From positions 3,534,001-3,598,000 of the forward strand of contig NZ_CP095757.1 in assembly GCF_023093535.1 (NCBI RefSeq): a stretch of 64,000 bases of DNA. Reading direction: 5' to 3'. Under the pieces are notes generated by a model. The model ran no database searches. It was not told the origin of the DNA and saw only the letters and a list, made by a program, of their open reading frames with translations. Below are positions 16,878 to 26,196 of the stretch, in pieces. Position numbers and translations under genes: made by a program. How positions within the stretch are numbered: the first letter of the stretch is position 1; each line of letters starts with the position of its first letter. The stretch comes from Halovivax limisalsi. Lineage in GTDB: Archaea > Halobacteriota > Halobacteria > Halobacteriales > Natrialbaceae.

Positions 16878-17226
16878 AATTAAAGTCTATATTGCGTCAC
16901 CTGGCGAGTACGGAGATGCCAGTCCGCCGCGACGACTCGTGTAAAACCACCCCAGGTGTGAGTGTATTAGCCCAGTACAAGTGCAATAATCAACGTGCAG
17001 CTGGAGATCGGCTGTCTCTCGGCACGTAGTATAATCTCAGATCCGAAGACGTCATTTGTGATTCAGGAAGAGAGATTAGTAAAAATTGGGGCTTTCTATC
17101 CTTAGTTTCGAAATCAATCGATAGGCGGATGGGGTTGGTCAATAACAATAACCCGTTTGTTTCAGATATATAAATTTCATGATAATCAAAAATTTGATAT
17201 AGGGGTCGAATGTATTGATTATAGTA
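16878..17226. other. AT-rich intergenic stretch
   Basis: No supported gene. Base composition drops sharply compared with both sides, and continues so into the next gene. TTTGATATAG, about 23-32 bases before the following ATG, is its probable TATA box. No RNA fold was recognised. Confidence 0.5.
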
Positions 17227-18114
17227 ATGTCCAAGAAGAATGTCGGTAAGGGTTGGAATAGAAGATCGGTACTACGGAGGACTGGGCTCGCCGCAGGTTC
17301 AGTTTCACTAATAGGCCAGGGTAGCGCCTCTGCTATCAGGGGAGGGGACGGGTCACAATCCAAAGAGACAGCCCACACCGCCAATGACAGCGATGAAAAG
17401 CAGTTACTAACTACAGAAGAGCGGCAACGATTTAGTGAACGATTAAAGGCAAATAGTATCGAACCAGCAACACTCCAGATCAGTCAAAAACGGAATACCG
17501 GAGGTGAATATCGTGTTTCCGAGGTAGATCCGTTGCAAGAAGATCCCACAGACACCCCTGGCGAAATAGTCTGGGAGGATACAGCATACAGGAAAGATGA
17601 CACCGCCATCGGAAATACAATTGTGGAAGCGGACTACTACCTTGTTTGTTACAAAACAGACATAATGAACGATGTCGGGCATCGGTACTATATCTTGTAT
17701 GGCTGGGCTGGGTGCCGGCCTCAAGAACACGCCTTGTGGACTGGTAACCTGAAAGAGGCGTACATTGAATACGAATTCGTCGGTGGAGAAGGAGATATGA
17801 AGCGATATAAACCTGGTGGGGACCGAAATAAACACGGTATACCAATGACAATGTCGATGACGGTCTCTGGGGAGAGCGGTGGTATAGGGGGTTCAGCCAC
17901 TCTAAGTGGCGAATTTACGATCGGAGGAGGTACTGTGAGACCGCATCGGAGTAGAATGAACATGTCAAATGATCGTTTCAACGTTATATTCGAGGGAAGT
18001 ACCGAGGCAACATGTGAAGTAATGGGAATGTGTGCATACACCCGTCCCGAGGATGTGGTAACAGAATGGGATTACAACCTCGGCATTGACGGTGAGCGAT
18101 GGAATAAGGAATGA
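17227..18114 (+). CDS. AT-rich Tat-secreted protein of unknown function
   Basis: A 295-residue protein. A twin-arginine signal is clear: NRRSVLRRTGLAAGSVSLIGQGSASA (about residues 11-36). The mature part begins with a polar linker, then a mixed region with four cysteines, and a glycine/serine-rich beta-like block (SGESGGIGGSATLSGEFTIGGG). No known family is recognised. The gene is strikingly AT-rich with AGA, ATA and TTA codons unlike its neighbours, a sign of recent transfer. A lipoprotein gene follows 21 bases downstream with its own ribosome-binding site, suggesting an operon. A halocin-like or adhesin-like exoprotein is possible but unsupported. Confidence 0.7.
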   Translation: MSKKNVGKGWNRRSVLRRTGLAAGSVSLIGQGSASAIRGGDGSQSKETAHTANDSDEKQLLTTEERQRFSERLKANSIEPATLQISQKRNTGGEYRVSEVDPLQEDPTDTPGEIVWEDTAYRKDDTAIGNTIVEADYYLVCYKTDIMNDVGHRYYILYGWAGCRPQEHALWTGNLKEAYIEYEFVGGEGDMKRYKPGGDRNKHGIPMTMSMTVSGESGGIGGSATLSGEFTIGGGTVRPHRSRMNMSNDRFNVIFEGSTEATCEVMGMCAYTRPEDVVTEWDYNLGIDGERWNKE

Positions 18115-18122
18115 ACAAGTAA

Positions 18123-18126
18123 GGAG
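18123..18126 (+). promoter_or_regulatory. Shine-Dalgarno site for the TTG-started lipoprotein gene
   Basis: GGAG within AAGGAGATT lies nine bases before the TTG. In this mostly leaderless genome such a site inside an operon supports re-initiation on the unusual TTG start. Confidence 0.5.
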
Positions 18127-18135
18127 ATTATAGCC

Positions 18136-18609
18136 TTGAATTCAAGTCTGACTCGGCGACAGGCGTTGGGGACGCTCACGGTAGCCATGGCTGGTGGATT
18201 AACGGGTTGTGCCGGGAGCAATAGCACGACTGATGATACCACGAGTTGCTCGATGTACGACCACGACGCCGACAGAAGTGCCCCGTTAGTGAAGGCGAAA
18301 ATCGTCACGTGGGGAACGGATCACGAACTCGCAAAGCTGAGAGTGACGGTAGACGAATCAACCGTCGATGAAACGGACGCTGCCGTCGTCAACGCCTACA
18401 ACCCACACGACGAGAGTCAAAATCCCCGTCACACAATACCAATACATCAGGGTTCGAACCGGCCGGCGGACCACAGGGGTGACGGAGATCGGTTCACCAG
18501 AGAAACCACAATTGGCACGACACCCGTTACCGGCCGGCTACGGGTCGAAGTACAGGACGGGAACGGATCCACGATCGCGTACGAAGAACTCAGCTTCGAC
18601 TGTTCGTAA
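18136..18609 (+). CDS. Putative Tat-dependent lipoprotein
   Basis: A 157-residue protein started by TTG. The N-terminus has a twin-arginine motif and lipobox: LTRRQALGTLTVAMAGGLTGCAG, with the lipidated cysteine at about residue 25. The mature part is a hydrophilic domain of predicted beta strands, with two further cysteines (TTSCSMYD and SFDCS at the end) that could form a disulfide. No known family is recognised. It is probably anchored on the outside of the membrane and cotranscribed with the secreted protein just upstream. Its base composition is close to the genome average, unlike that partner. Confidence 0.7.
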   Translation: MNSSLTRRQALGTLTVAMAGGLTGCAGSNSTTDDTTSCSMYDHDADRSAPLVKAKIVTWGTDHELAKLRVTVDESTVDETDAAVVNAYNPHDESQNPRHTIPIHQGSNRPADHRGDGDRFTRETTIGTTPVTGRLRVEVQDGNGSTIAYEELSFDCS

Positions 18610-18703
18610 CGCTCCTCGGAAGCGAACCGTAAACGGTCATCGCTCGCGCCTGACCGGTGGTCCCACACGATTCTACCGAGACCCGTTTTGAAGCGTCCAA
18701 TCG

Positions 18704-19567
18704 CTAATCACCGAAATCGGGGTCAGCAGCGGTCGATCCGTTCGTTCTCGGCGCGTCGGCCATCGGGTCGGACGCGCCGTCGAACCGGGCGCGGAGTCGA
18801 TCCGCAGCGCCGACGCTCCAGACGGCCAGCAGGATGCCGGCGACGACGTCGACGACCCAGTGAATCCCGAGGTACATGGTCGAGTAGACGACCGATCCCG
18901 CGACGATCGCGGCGATCGGGAACCAGCGGGGATAGACGCGCCGGGTTCGCCAGGCGAAGCACAAGACGACGACGGCGAGCGAGGTGTGCAGCGAGGGAAA
19001 GACGTTCGTGTTCGAGGAGATCGCGGCGGTCATCGCCTGGGTCTGCGGGTAGGCCTCGTACATCAGCCCGTCGACCGAATCGAGGTGGATGCGCGGGCCG
19101 CGGGCGATAAAGAGCGTATAACAGAGCGAGCCGACGGCGTAGTTGAGCACGTACGCGAGCAGCAGGGACTTGAGGTGGCGCGTCCGGGCCAGGCCGAAAT
19201 ACAGGATCGGCGCGGCGATCAGGAGGAACGGAAAGCCGAACATGTACATTATCGTAAAATATTCGAGGAGTCCGGGGGCGGAGGCGGCCTGGATCACGGC
19301 CACGACGTCTCCCTCGATCGCGTAGATCGCGTCGGTGATGTTCCAGTCGATGCGATACGAGAGGGCGACGCTGGCCGGGTGGGCGACGCGTCGTGCGAGG
19401 AAGAACGCCGCGACCACGGCGAGGTACGGTCCGACGTCGCGAAGCCGGGGTCGGACCGCCGCGAGCGTCTGACGGAGGCGATTCCTGTCGAGACAGACGA
19501 ACCCGGTTGCGACGACGCCGAGGCAAACGGTCAGGACGGTGAGGACGAAGACGGGTGCGAGTGCCAT
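18704..19567 (-). CDS. PAP2-family membrane phosphatase / inositolphosphotransferase-like
   Basis: A 287-residue protein with about six transmembrane helices. The PAP2 motifs are present: CYTLFIARGPRIH (motif 1 region), FPSLHTS (motif 2) and GIHWVVDVVAG (motif 3), with the two catalytic histidines. The arrangement resembles the AUR1/IPT1-like branch, which handles lipid phosphates or phospho-head-group transfer in the membrane. The substrate is unknown. The C-terminal 35 residues are a disordered acidic tail. Confidence 0.87.
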   Translation of the reverse strand: MALAPVFVLTVLTVCLGVVATGFVCLDRNRLRQTLAAVRPRLRDVGPYLAVVAAFFLARRVAHPASVALSYRIDWNITDAIYAIEGDVVAVIQAASAPGLLEYFTIMYMFGFPFLLIAAPILYFGLARTRHLKSLLLAYVLNYAVGSLCYTLFIARGPRIHLDSVDGLMYEAYPQTQAMTAAISSNTNVFPSLHTSLAVVVLCFAWRTRRVYPRWFPIAAIVAGSVVYSTMYLGIHWVVDVVAGILLAVWSVGAADRLRARFDGASDPMADAPRTNGSTAADPDFGD

Positions 19568-19905
19568 GTGTGATGTCGTGTGGCGGGGAATCGTGCACGT
19601 GGAGCGATCGGCAGGTAGTCGCCCGGCTTTCCGTTAGAACGACCCGGGCGCGTCGTCGATCGCCACGGGCAGTGCGTCACGTCGATCCGGCGATACGTAT
19701 CGAAGTATCCTCCACTGGTCGTAGTTAAATAGTTCCCTCCGGCGTAACCGTGGTAGGGAAGAACTAACGCGGGGCGATCGGCCGGACGAAGCGATCGGCC
19801 GGCGCATCGAACCGCGAAACGTCGGCGACCCCGCCGCTCCGAAGCACCCACAGCAAGGGCGACGACACCGCCGCCGGGCACCGCTACCGCGCCGCCCGGC
19901 GCGCG
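19568..19905. other. Intergenic stretch without a supported gene
   Basis: Lies between two minus-strand genes. TAGTTAAATAG near 19722-19732 could be a promoter for the phosphatase with a long leader, but no good box lies at the leaderless distance. No gene or RNA was recognised. Confidence 0.45.
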
Positions 19906-21138
19906 TTACGAACCGGTACCGTTCGTCGCGTTCCACGTCAGCATCGACCCGTAGTAGTGCAGTGCCTTCCCGCGGAACTGCGCCGGCTGCGGCGGACCAG
20001 ACGCCACCGTCGCCACGGTCGCCGTCATGATCTCGGGACCTTCCTCGTAGAAGGTCACCGACTCAGGTGCGCCCTCGAGGTCGTCCGTCTCGACCGCGAA
20101 CTCGTAGGGGACGTCGCCCAACGCCGTTATATCGGTGATCTTGGTCTCGATGGCGGACGCCGTGTCCGAGTAGGACATGATCGCCACGTAATCCAGCGCC
20201 GGGTTGTCCAGCAGCGTCGTCAGTTCCGCCTCGGCCCGGGTGCGCCACCACGGGGCCACGGCGGTCGACACGTCGAGGCCCTGGGAGTCGACCGTTTCTC
20301 CGTCGACGGTCATGTTCTCGATGGCGGTGAGGTTCCCGTCGATCTCCGCCATGACGGTCGGAACGTCGTCGGATCCACCGTACGGCTCGATGTTGAGGTG
20401 GATGCCGTCGTAGGTGGCCTGGCTGGACCGGTTCGCGTTGTACGCCAGAACGTCCGCCACCTCGTCGAGCACTCCGCTGGCCTGCCCGACGCCGCGTGCG
20501 CTGGCCAGCGCGTGCACCGCCAGCCCCCGGTCGTGGGCGGCCTGGATAAACGACGAGCGGTCCGCCGGAGAGACGTCTGCGGTCGCCCCCGACGAGAGGT
20601 ACACCGTGTCGACGCCGTACTGCTCGGCGGTTTCGAAGAAGTTCGTCCTGCTGCCCTCGTCGGTGGCGATGTCGTCACCACGCTCCCACACGTAGAGGGC
20701 GGTCGTACCGTTGTCGTACCCCGTGGTGTCGTCTGGTTCCACCTCGACCGTCCACGTCGCCTTCGCGGGCGTCCAGTCGTCGTCGTAGACGACGGCCGTG
20801 ACGGTGAACGTCCCCGCCTGGTCGAACGTCGAGGCGAACGACGTCGTCGCCGACGCCCCGCTTATCACGTCCGTCTCCTGATGTCCTTCCAGGTACCACC
20901 CGACCCGGAACAGATCGCCGTCCGCGTCCGTCCCCGCCACCGTGAAGGTCACCGTCGATCCCTCCGAAACCACCACGCCACCGTCCGGCGCGTCGCGCGT
21001 GGCGTCCGGGTCGTGATCGTCCGGCCCTGTAGCGATCGGTTCCGGTTGCGTTTCTGCCGGCCGATCGACCGCTACCACCGGGGCCACCATCCCGCCGACC
21101 GACAGCAGCGCGACGACCAACACGAGTATGTATCTCAT
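19906..21138 (-). CDS. Secreted PKD-domain protein with glycosidase-like TIM barrel
   Basis: A 410-residue protein. Residues 1-24 are a Sec-type signal (RYILVLVVALLSVGGMVAPVVAV). Residues about 50-135 form a PKD/immunoglobulin-like domain (VSEGSTVTFTVAGTDADGDLFRVGWYLEG, AGTFTVTAVVYDDDWTPAKATWTVEV). The rest looks like a TIM barrel of glycoside-hydrolase type (ALYVWERGDD, VDTVYLSS, DRGLAVHALA, YDGIHLNIEPYG, DYVAIMSYSD), with an acidic residue in HLNIEP as a possible catalytic site. It probably acts outside the cell on a polysaccharide. A TTATACG-like box is about 27 bases upstream of the ATG. Confidence 0.75.
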   Translation of the reverse strand: MRYILVLVVALLSVGGMVAPVVAVDRPAETQPEPIATGPDDHDPDATRDAPDGGVVVSEGSTVTFTVAGTDADGDLFRVGWYLEGHQETDVISGASATTSFASTFDQAGTFTVTAVVYDDDWTPAKATWTVEVEPDDTTGYDNGTTALYVWERGDDIATDEGSRTNFFETAEQYGVDTVYLSSGATADVSPADRSSFIQAAHDRGLAVHALASARGVGQASGVLDEVADVLAYNANRSSQATYDGIHLNIEPYGGSDDVPTVMAEIDGNLTAIENMTVDGETVDSQGLDVSTAVAPWWRTRAEAELTTLLDNPALDYVAIMSYSDTASAIETKITDITALGDVPYEFAVETDDLEGAPESVTFYEEGPEIMTATVATVASGPPQPAQFRGKALHYYGSMLTWNATNGTGS

Positions 21139-22021
21139 GTATACAGGAACGGTAATAACTCTCTATCGTATAAGTACGTATTATAATTAAAAATTGAACT
21201 CGGTTAATCAATGATATACATATACATTCGATGTGGTGTATCCGGGGATCGATCCGCATTCCGCGTCTCCGACGATTCCCGACCCCGGCCAGCGGCGTCA
21301 AACGGGAACGGACAGCCGACATCATGCCCGTTCGATCAGGCCCCGTGGAGCGATCGAAGTGCGACCGCTGTGACGTCATCCATCGATTCCCACGCCGCAA
21401 CACTGGAGACAAACAGGAACCCGAGGTCGACTGCGTCCGCGCCGGCGCCAGGTCGCCCTCGTCGTGTGGTGGACCGGATGCCTATCGGGGCCAGATCCAC
21501 GGAGTAGGCTGGGCAGTACCGAGGAATGTCGTCGGTCGAGTAAGATCGGAACCCATTTGAATTTGCCGTCGACGGGACGTCAGTCGACGCATCAGTCTGC
21601 GTTCTGTCGGTAGACACAGCGACCGACCTGACGTCAGTGGCACCCTCGGGTGCGACGAAACGGCCCGAGCGCCGTCAGGACCAGCCGGACGAGGAAACCG
21701 ACGAGCAGGAGGGGAAACGAGGCGAGAACGCCTCTCAGCGCTATCCGTATCTGCGTTCCCGCCTGCGTCCGGTTTCGTCTCCCCCATCAGCGTCGTCCGT
21801 CGTCGAGACCGCTACGCCCTCGGTGCGGGCCGATGTGAGCAGCCCAAATGCGGCCCTCGCGTCGGTGTTCGAGCCCGACAAATCGATCCGCACAATACGG
21901 GAGAAACGCCCGATTCTTCGGGCCGATCAATCGAACCAACTTCGATGTCGATTCTTCACGCCGGCGGAAATACTGGATAGGTCGACCCGTGAGACTCCGA
22001 CGCCAGGAATGCGAGAACGTC
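21139..22021. other. Long intergenic stretch, possibly degraded coding DNA
   Basis: About 880 bases without a convincing gene. On the minus strand near 21645-21780 there is a short frame encoding a hydrophobic, membrane-like segment (FPLLLVGFLVRLVLTALG) with no plausible start, which could be the remnant of a membrane protein. A 10-bp palindrome CTGACGTCAG lies near 21630. The adjacent transporter gene is broken, so this block may be decaying. Confidence 0.4.
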
Positions 22022-23247
22022 TTACCAAACCAGTGCCCGCCATCGGCCCGTCCGCACGGTGAACAGCAGCGTCACAGCCAGCAGCCCGACGCCGAGCAGC
22101 GCGACGGTCGCCACCGGGGAGGTCGCGTCCGCGACGGCGCCAGCCACCGGTTTCAGCGGCGCTCGCACGAGCGCGAACCCCATCGACGTCGCGCTCAGGA
22201 TCGTCGCCCTGGCGGCCGATCCGGTGCGGTCGTTGACGTACTGGGCGACCAGCGGCTTCGAGAGCGCGTGGGCGCCTTTCAACAGGACGAACGCAGGGAT
22301 CGCGAGGGCCGCCACGAACCACGGGACGAGCAGCGCGAGCGCTACGCCGACGGCGAGCAGGGCGACCGCCGATCGCGCGTCGAGGCGGGCCCGCACCGCC
22401 CCCGTCCGATCGCTGGCGATGGCACCGACGGCCGCGAAACAGGCGTAGAGAACCCCGAGTAGCGCGGGTTCCGGAATCGACCGCCCGCCGACGGTGACGC
22501 CGGCGAGCGCGTCCGCGAGGACGCCCTCCGCGATCGGCTGGATGAACGTGTCCGTCGCCTGTATCACGGCGAAGAAGCAGGCGACGAACGCGACGAAGGT
22601 CCGGAGATCGCGCGAGAACAGGACGGTGCGCGTGACCGAGAGCGAGCCCCGGACGCCGACGCCGCCCGACTCATCGTCGGTCCTCGAACGCCGGTCATCC
22701 GCTGCCGTCGCATCGTCCGTCCCTCCCGTCGAATCCGCAGCCGTCGATTCGTCCGTCTTCCCCGCCTGCTCGCCGCCGTCCGTCGCCCCCCTTCGGTACT
22801 GCGCGTTCCGGGGCACGCTCGTGACGAGTACCATTCCGAGGCAGTGCAGCGCGGCCGAGGCGACGAACGGGTACGTCGGGTGCGCGACGTACAGCAACCC
22901 GCCCGCGATCATCGTCCCCGCCGAGGTCCACTCGTAGACCGCGCCGCCACGCCCGCGAACGCGGGCGAACTCGTCCTCGCGAAGCGACTCGCGGAGCGCG
23001 TCGTAGAGCCAGGCGTCGGCCGTCCCCGAGTGCAGCGCCGTCGACAGCGCCCAGACGACGTAGAGAACGACGAAGTGGGCGAACGTCTCCGCGACGACGA
23101 ATCCGAGCAGCGAGGTCGCCATCGCCAGCAGGCCGAGTCCGAGGACGCGTCGGCGCCCGATCCGATCGGCCAGATGAATCCGACCGAGTAGGTGGCCATG
23201 AAGCCGTAGTACTTCAGGATCGTCCACTCGCCGTGACCGTCCGACAC
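22022..23247 (-). pseudogene. MFS transporter broken by a frameshifting deletion
   Basis: Two frames make up the gene. The first, from a GTG at the right end, reads a normal haloarchaeal MFS start (EWTILKYYGFMATYSVGFIWPI, TM1). At 23162-23173 the reading changes frame into LADRIGRRRVLGLGLL, the loop 2-3 motif A of MFS proteins, and then runs through about ten transmembrane segments to the end. The second half of TM1 and all of TM2 are missing. CTGGCCGATC encodes both WPI in the first frame and LADR in the second, so the loss looks like a deletion between short repeats. An ATG further upstream in the second frame could still give a truncated protein. Confidence 0.75.
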
Positions 23248-23370
23248 AGTTCTCGATCGGGAGTAGCCGTCGATCCGTCAAAGAGGCTTCCTGAGCCGCG
23301 TTTTTGTAGATTTTCGGAGACGTCGTGGAACGCGGTCGGCGAGTTCTCGCAACCGGCCGCCGCGGTCGCC

Positions 23371-23422
23371 GACGGCGGAACCCACATCTCTAAGCCGACG
23401 ACGGAACCCACACCTCTAAGCC
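23371..23422. repeat. Tandem 26-bp duplication before the AIR-synthase-like gene
   Basis: Two adjacent 26-base units (23371-23396 and 23397-23422) differ at two positions. Each contains CGGAACCCACA and CTCTAAGCC. The second copy ends five bases before the GTG start of the following gene, so the duplication copies its promoter-proximal DNA including the CTCTAAG TATA-like box. Confidence 0.8.
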
Positions 23423-23426
23423 GACG

Positions 23427-24458
23427 GTGGCCGACGCCCCAGTCGTGCCCGATCTCGGAAAGATAGACCGACCGTTCTTCGAGCGCCACGTCGCGCCGAA
23501 CCTCGGCGCCGACCGTGCGGACGTCCGACTCGGGCCGACACACGGCGTCGACTTCGGCGTCGTCGACGTCGGCGGGCGGGCGCTCGTGACCGCGACCGAC
23601 CCGCTCTCGATCCTCCCCGACCTCGGCTACGAGCGGGCGGCCAGGTTCGCGCTCGACGTCGTCCTCGCGGACGTCGCGGTCAGCGGCGTCTCACCGACGC
23701 ACCTCTCGATCTGTTTCACCCTGCCGGCGTCGATGACCGACGAGGCGTTCGCAACAGTGTGGGAAGAAATCCACGCCGAGTGCGTCGACCTCGGGGTGTC
23801 CGTCGTGACGGGTCACACCGCGCGATACGACGACGTCAGTTTCCCCTGGGTCGGAGCAGCGACGGCGGTCGGCGTCGGCGATCACGACGCGATCGTCCGC
23901 CCGGACGGGGCGCGACCGGGAGACAGACTGCTGCTGACGTCGGGACCCGCCGCGGAGGCGGTCGGGCTCCTGAGCACGTGCTTTCCGGATCAGCTCGATC
24001 TCCCGGCCGAGACCCTCGACGCGGCCCAGGATCGCCTCGAAGAGGTGTACAGCGTCCGCGACGCGCTCACGGCCGCCGCGGCCGGCCCCGTGCGGGCCGT
24101 GCACGACGTCACCGAGGGCGGCCTCGCCGCCGCGCTCACCGAGATGGCCGACGGGGCGAACGCACGCTTCGCGATCGATCGCGAGGCCGTCCCGATGCGC
24201 CCCGGCGTCGCCCCGGTCTGTGACCACCTCGGCATCGACCCCTGGGCGGCGACCAGTTGCGGCGCGCTCGTGATCGCCGTCGAACCGGACGGTGCGGACG
24301 CCGTCCGAACGGCGCTCGCCGACCGGGGAACCCCGGTGGCCGTGATCGGCCGCGTCGAGTCCGGTTCGGGCGTCGTCGTCGACGGTGAACGACTCGAACA
24401 CCCCCGTGTCGACCCGTCGTGGGACGCCTACGCCCGGCTCGCCGAGCGGTCGGACTGA
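23427..24458 (+). CDS. AIR-synthase/HypE-like kinase-fold protein
   Basis: A 343-residue protein of the PurM/ThiL/HypE/SelD superfamily. The N-terminal half has the ATP-binding DFGVVDVGGRALVTATDPLS segment with the metal-binding aspartate, and VVLADVAVSGVSPTHLSICF. The C-terminal half has HDVTEGGLAAALTEMA, the hallmark glycine-rich loop, and CGALVIAVEP near the end. Related enzymes activate a carbonyl or sulfur group with ATP. It resembles the HypE/AIR-synthase-related group without a clear match to PurM or ThiL; no hydrogenase genes are nearby. It starts with GTG directly after the 26-bp tandem repeat. Confidence 0.82.
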   Translation: MADAPVVPDLGKIDRPFFERHVAPNLGADRADVRLGPTHGVDFGVVDVGGRALVTATDPLSILPDLGYERAARFALDVVLADVAVSGVSPTHLSICFTLPASMTDEAFATVWEEIHAECVDLGVSVVTGHTARYDDVSFPWVGAATAVGVGDHDAIVRPDGARPGDRLLLTSGPAAEAVGLLSTCFPDQLDLPAETLDAAQDRLEEVYSVRDALTAAAAGPVRAVHDVTEGGLAAALTEMADGANARFAIDREAVPMRPGVAPVCDHLGIDPWAATSCGALVIAVEPDGADAVRTALADRGTPVAVIGRVESGSGVVVDGERLEHPRVDPSWDAYARLAERSD

Positions 24459-24537
24459 GCAACGCGGACCGCGCCGTCGGCGATCGCTCTCTGCGTCGCG
24501 GCTGAAGGAAGACGACGGAAAACTCGCGGCGCCTGCG

Positions 24538-25152
24538 TTATCTCGCGGCCGCGGCGACGCGCTCTTTCTCCTCTTTCTGGCTGACGGCGTAGGTGCCGAC
24601 GTCGCCCTGGGCGGCGCCGACGAGCTGGTTCGCGATGGCCTCCTCGGCGGACGTCGGCGACTTGAACGAAGCGTTCTGGACGCCCTCGGCGAGGAACTTC
24701 AGCGCCTGGTCGACGCGGCGCTGGGGCGCGACGTCGACGGCCTTCGGGACGGAGATGCCGCCGTACTTCAGGCGGACGGTCTCCTCGCGCGGCGCGGCGT
24801 TCTCGACGGCGGTGACGAGAACCTGTATCGGATTCTCGTCGGTCCGCTCGTGGACGAGTTCGAACGCGTCGCGGACGAGATTGAGCGTCTGCTGTTTCTT
24901 GCCCGTGTTATCCTCGGTCTGCATCAGGCGATTGATGAAGCGCTCGACGATGGAGATCTCCGACTTCTGGAACTGCTTCGAGGCGTGCCGTCCCGCGGTG
25001 TGGGCGACCGGCGTCACCGTGATGTAGCGCTTCGTCGAGGGGTCGTTGTACTCGATCTCGACCGTCTCCCAGCGACCGAAGAGCTTCGCCGAGAGATCGG
25101 AGTCCTCGCCGCCCGCCGGCGCGTCGGGTTCGGGTTGGTCGTCGACGCTCAT
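24538..25152 (-). CDS. rps7: 30S ribosomal protein S7
   Basis: A 204-residue S7 with the acidic N-terminal extension usual in haloarchaea. The conserved core is clear (KLFGRWETVEI, VERFINRLMQ, ENPIQVLVTAVENAAPREE, GGISVPKAVDVAPQRRVDQALKFLAEG, AQNASF-like helix). It binds the 3' domain of 16S rRNA near the decoding head. One base separates its start from the rps12 stop, so it is translated from the RNA polymerase operon transcript or its rps12 segment. Confidence 0.97.
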   Translation of the reverse strand: MSVDDQPEPDAPAGGEDSDLSAKLFGRWETVEIEYNDPSTKRYITVTPVAHTAGRHASKQFQKSEISIVERFINRLMQTEDNTGKKQQTLNLVRDAFELVHERTDENPIQVLVTAVENAAPREETVRLKYGGISVPKAVDVAPQRRVDQALKFLAEGVQNASFKSPTSAEEAIANQLVGAAQGDVGTYAVSQKEEKERVAAAAR

Positions 25153-25153
25153 G

Positions 25154-25582
25154 TTATCGCACCGGTTTCTCCGCGTTCCCGCGGACGAGTTCCTTGAGCG
25201 AGACGCCGTTTACCTTCTCGACCTTGTAGTTGACGCCGGAGATGTCGCCCATCGCACGACCCTTGGCCCCGCCGATGCCGGCGATGGTGACCTCGTCGTG
25301 CTCGTCGATGAACGAGATGGCGCCGTCGCCGGGACAGAACGCGGAGACCTGCTTCCCGTTCTTGATGAGCTGAACCCGGACGCACTTCCGGATGGCCGAG
25401 TTGGGCTGTTTCGCTTCGATGCCGATCTTTTCGAGGACGATGCCGCGGGCCTGCGGCGCGCCCTCGAGCGGGTCCGACTTCTCGCGGAGGCCGCGAGCGC
25501 GTCGCGCGTAGTCCGAGTCGGACCACCGCTGTGACTGGCGGTCCTTCTTCAGCTTCCGCGCGGCGTATTTGCCGTTTGCCAT
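25154..25582 (-). CDS. rps12: 30S ribosomal protein S12
   Basis: A 142-residue archaeal S12 (uS12). The decoding loop [31 protein letters not shown] and the conserved [18 protein letters not shown] are intact, including the lysine that contacts the decoding site. The start at [10 protein letters not shown] is the family N-terminus. It follows nusA after a 192-base gap, which could hold an internal promoter (CACTTAAGC near 25602). Confidence 0.98.
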   Translation of the reverse strand: MANGKYAARKLKKDRQSQRWSDSDYARRARGLREKSDPLEGAPQARGIVLEKIGIEAKQPNSAIRKCVRVQLIKNGKQVSAFCPGDGAISFIDEHDEVTIAGIGGAKGRAMGDISGVNYKVEKVNGVSLKELVRGNAEKPVR

Positions 25583-25774
25583 GGGGGTGGCTATCCGACG
25601 CGCCCACTTAAGCACCCCGTTTCGAGACCACGACGACGGCCCGAGCGCCCTCGATGCGGGTCGATGACGGGATCTGAGACCGTTTCGTCTCCCGTCGGAC
25701 TCGCTCCATGCGTCACTCCCATCGGTCGGAGAAATCAGATCGGCCGCGACCTGCACAGTCCGCCCGAGACGGCG

Positions 25775-26194
25775 CTACGTCAACTGGACGTCGTCGATCC
25801 CGAAGTGACGGGCGGCCAGTTGCCGGGCCGCCTCGATCGTCTGCCCCTCGCTCCCGATCGCGACGCCGCGATCCCCCTCGGCCACCTCGACGGAGGCGAC
25901 GGTGTCGTCTCCCTCGCTGATCGTGACGTCGTAGACCGCCGCCGGTTCGAGCGCGTTGGCGACGAAGGCTTCGGGGTCGTCGGCGTACTCGACGAGTCTG
26001 ACCGGGCGGCCGACCCGATCTTCGAACCGCCCGACCGTCTCGCCGCCGGGGCCGATCGCCTCCGCAATCCCGCCGCGGGCGACGACGATCACCAGCCGAT
26101 CGTCGGCGACGAGACAGTCGCGACCGGCGACGCCGGTGACGTCCTCGAACAGCGAGAGGTAGCGCCGGGCCTCGTCGTCGAGGGTGAGCCCCAT
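25775..26194 (-). CDS. nusA: NusA-like transcription factor (two KH domains)
   Basis: A 139-residue archaeal NusA homologue, which has only the two KH domains of bacterial NusA. KH motifs are visible as IAEAIGPGGETVGRFE (first) and RGVAIGSEGQTIEAARQLA (second). It binds RNA and is thought to act in transcription elongation or antitermination of stable RNA. It starts two bases after the rpoA2 stop, part of the same operon. Confidence 0.95.
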   Translation of the reverse strand: MGLTLDDEARRYLSLFEDVTGVAGRDCLVADDRLVIVVARGGIAEAIGPGGETVGRFEDRVGRPVRLVEYADDPEAFVANALEPAAVYDVTISEGDDTVASVEVAEGDRGVAIGSEGQTIEAARQLAARHFGIDDVQLT

Positions 26195-26196
26195 CG

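Noticed and set aside
21231-21787. Several overlapping frames of about 90-110 codons on both strands
   Set aside because: They are arginine- and proline-rich, overlap each other, and lack promoters or recognisable domains. The stretch is better read as decayed or non-coding DNA.
23427-24458. Thiamine-monophosphate kinase ThiL or PurM
   Set aside because: The superfamily is clear but signature residues fit the HypE/AIR-synthase-related group better; no thiamine or purine genes are nearby.
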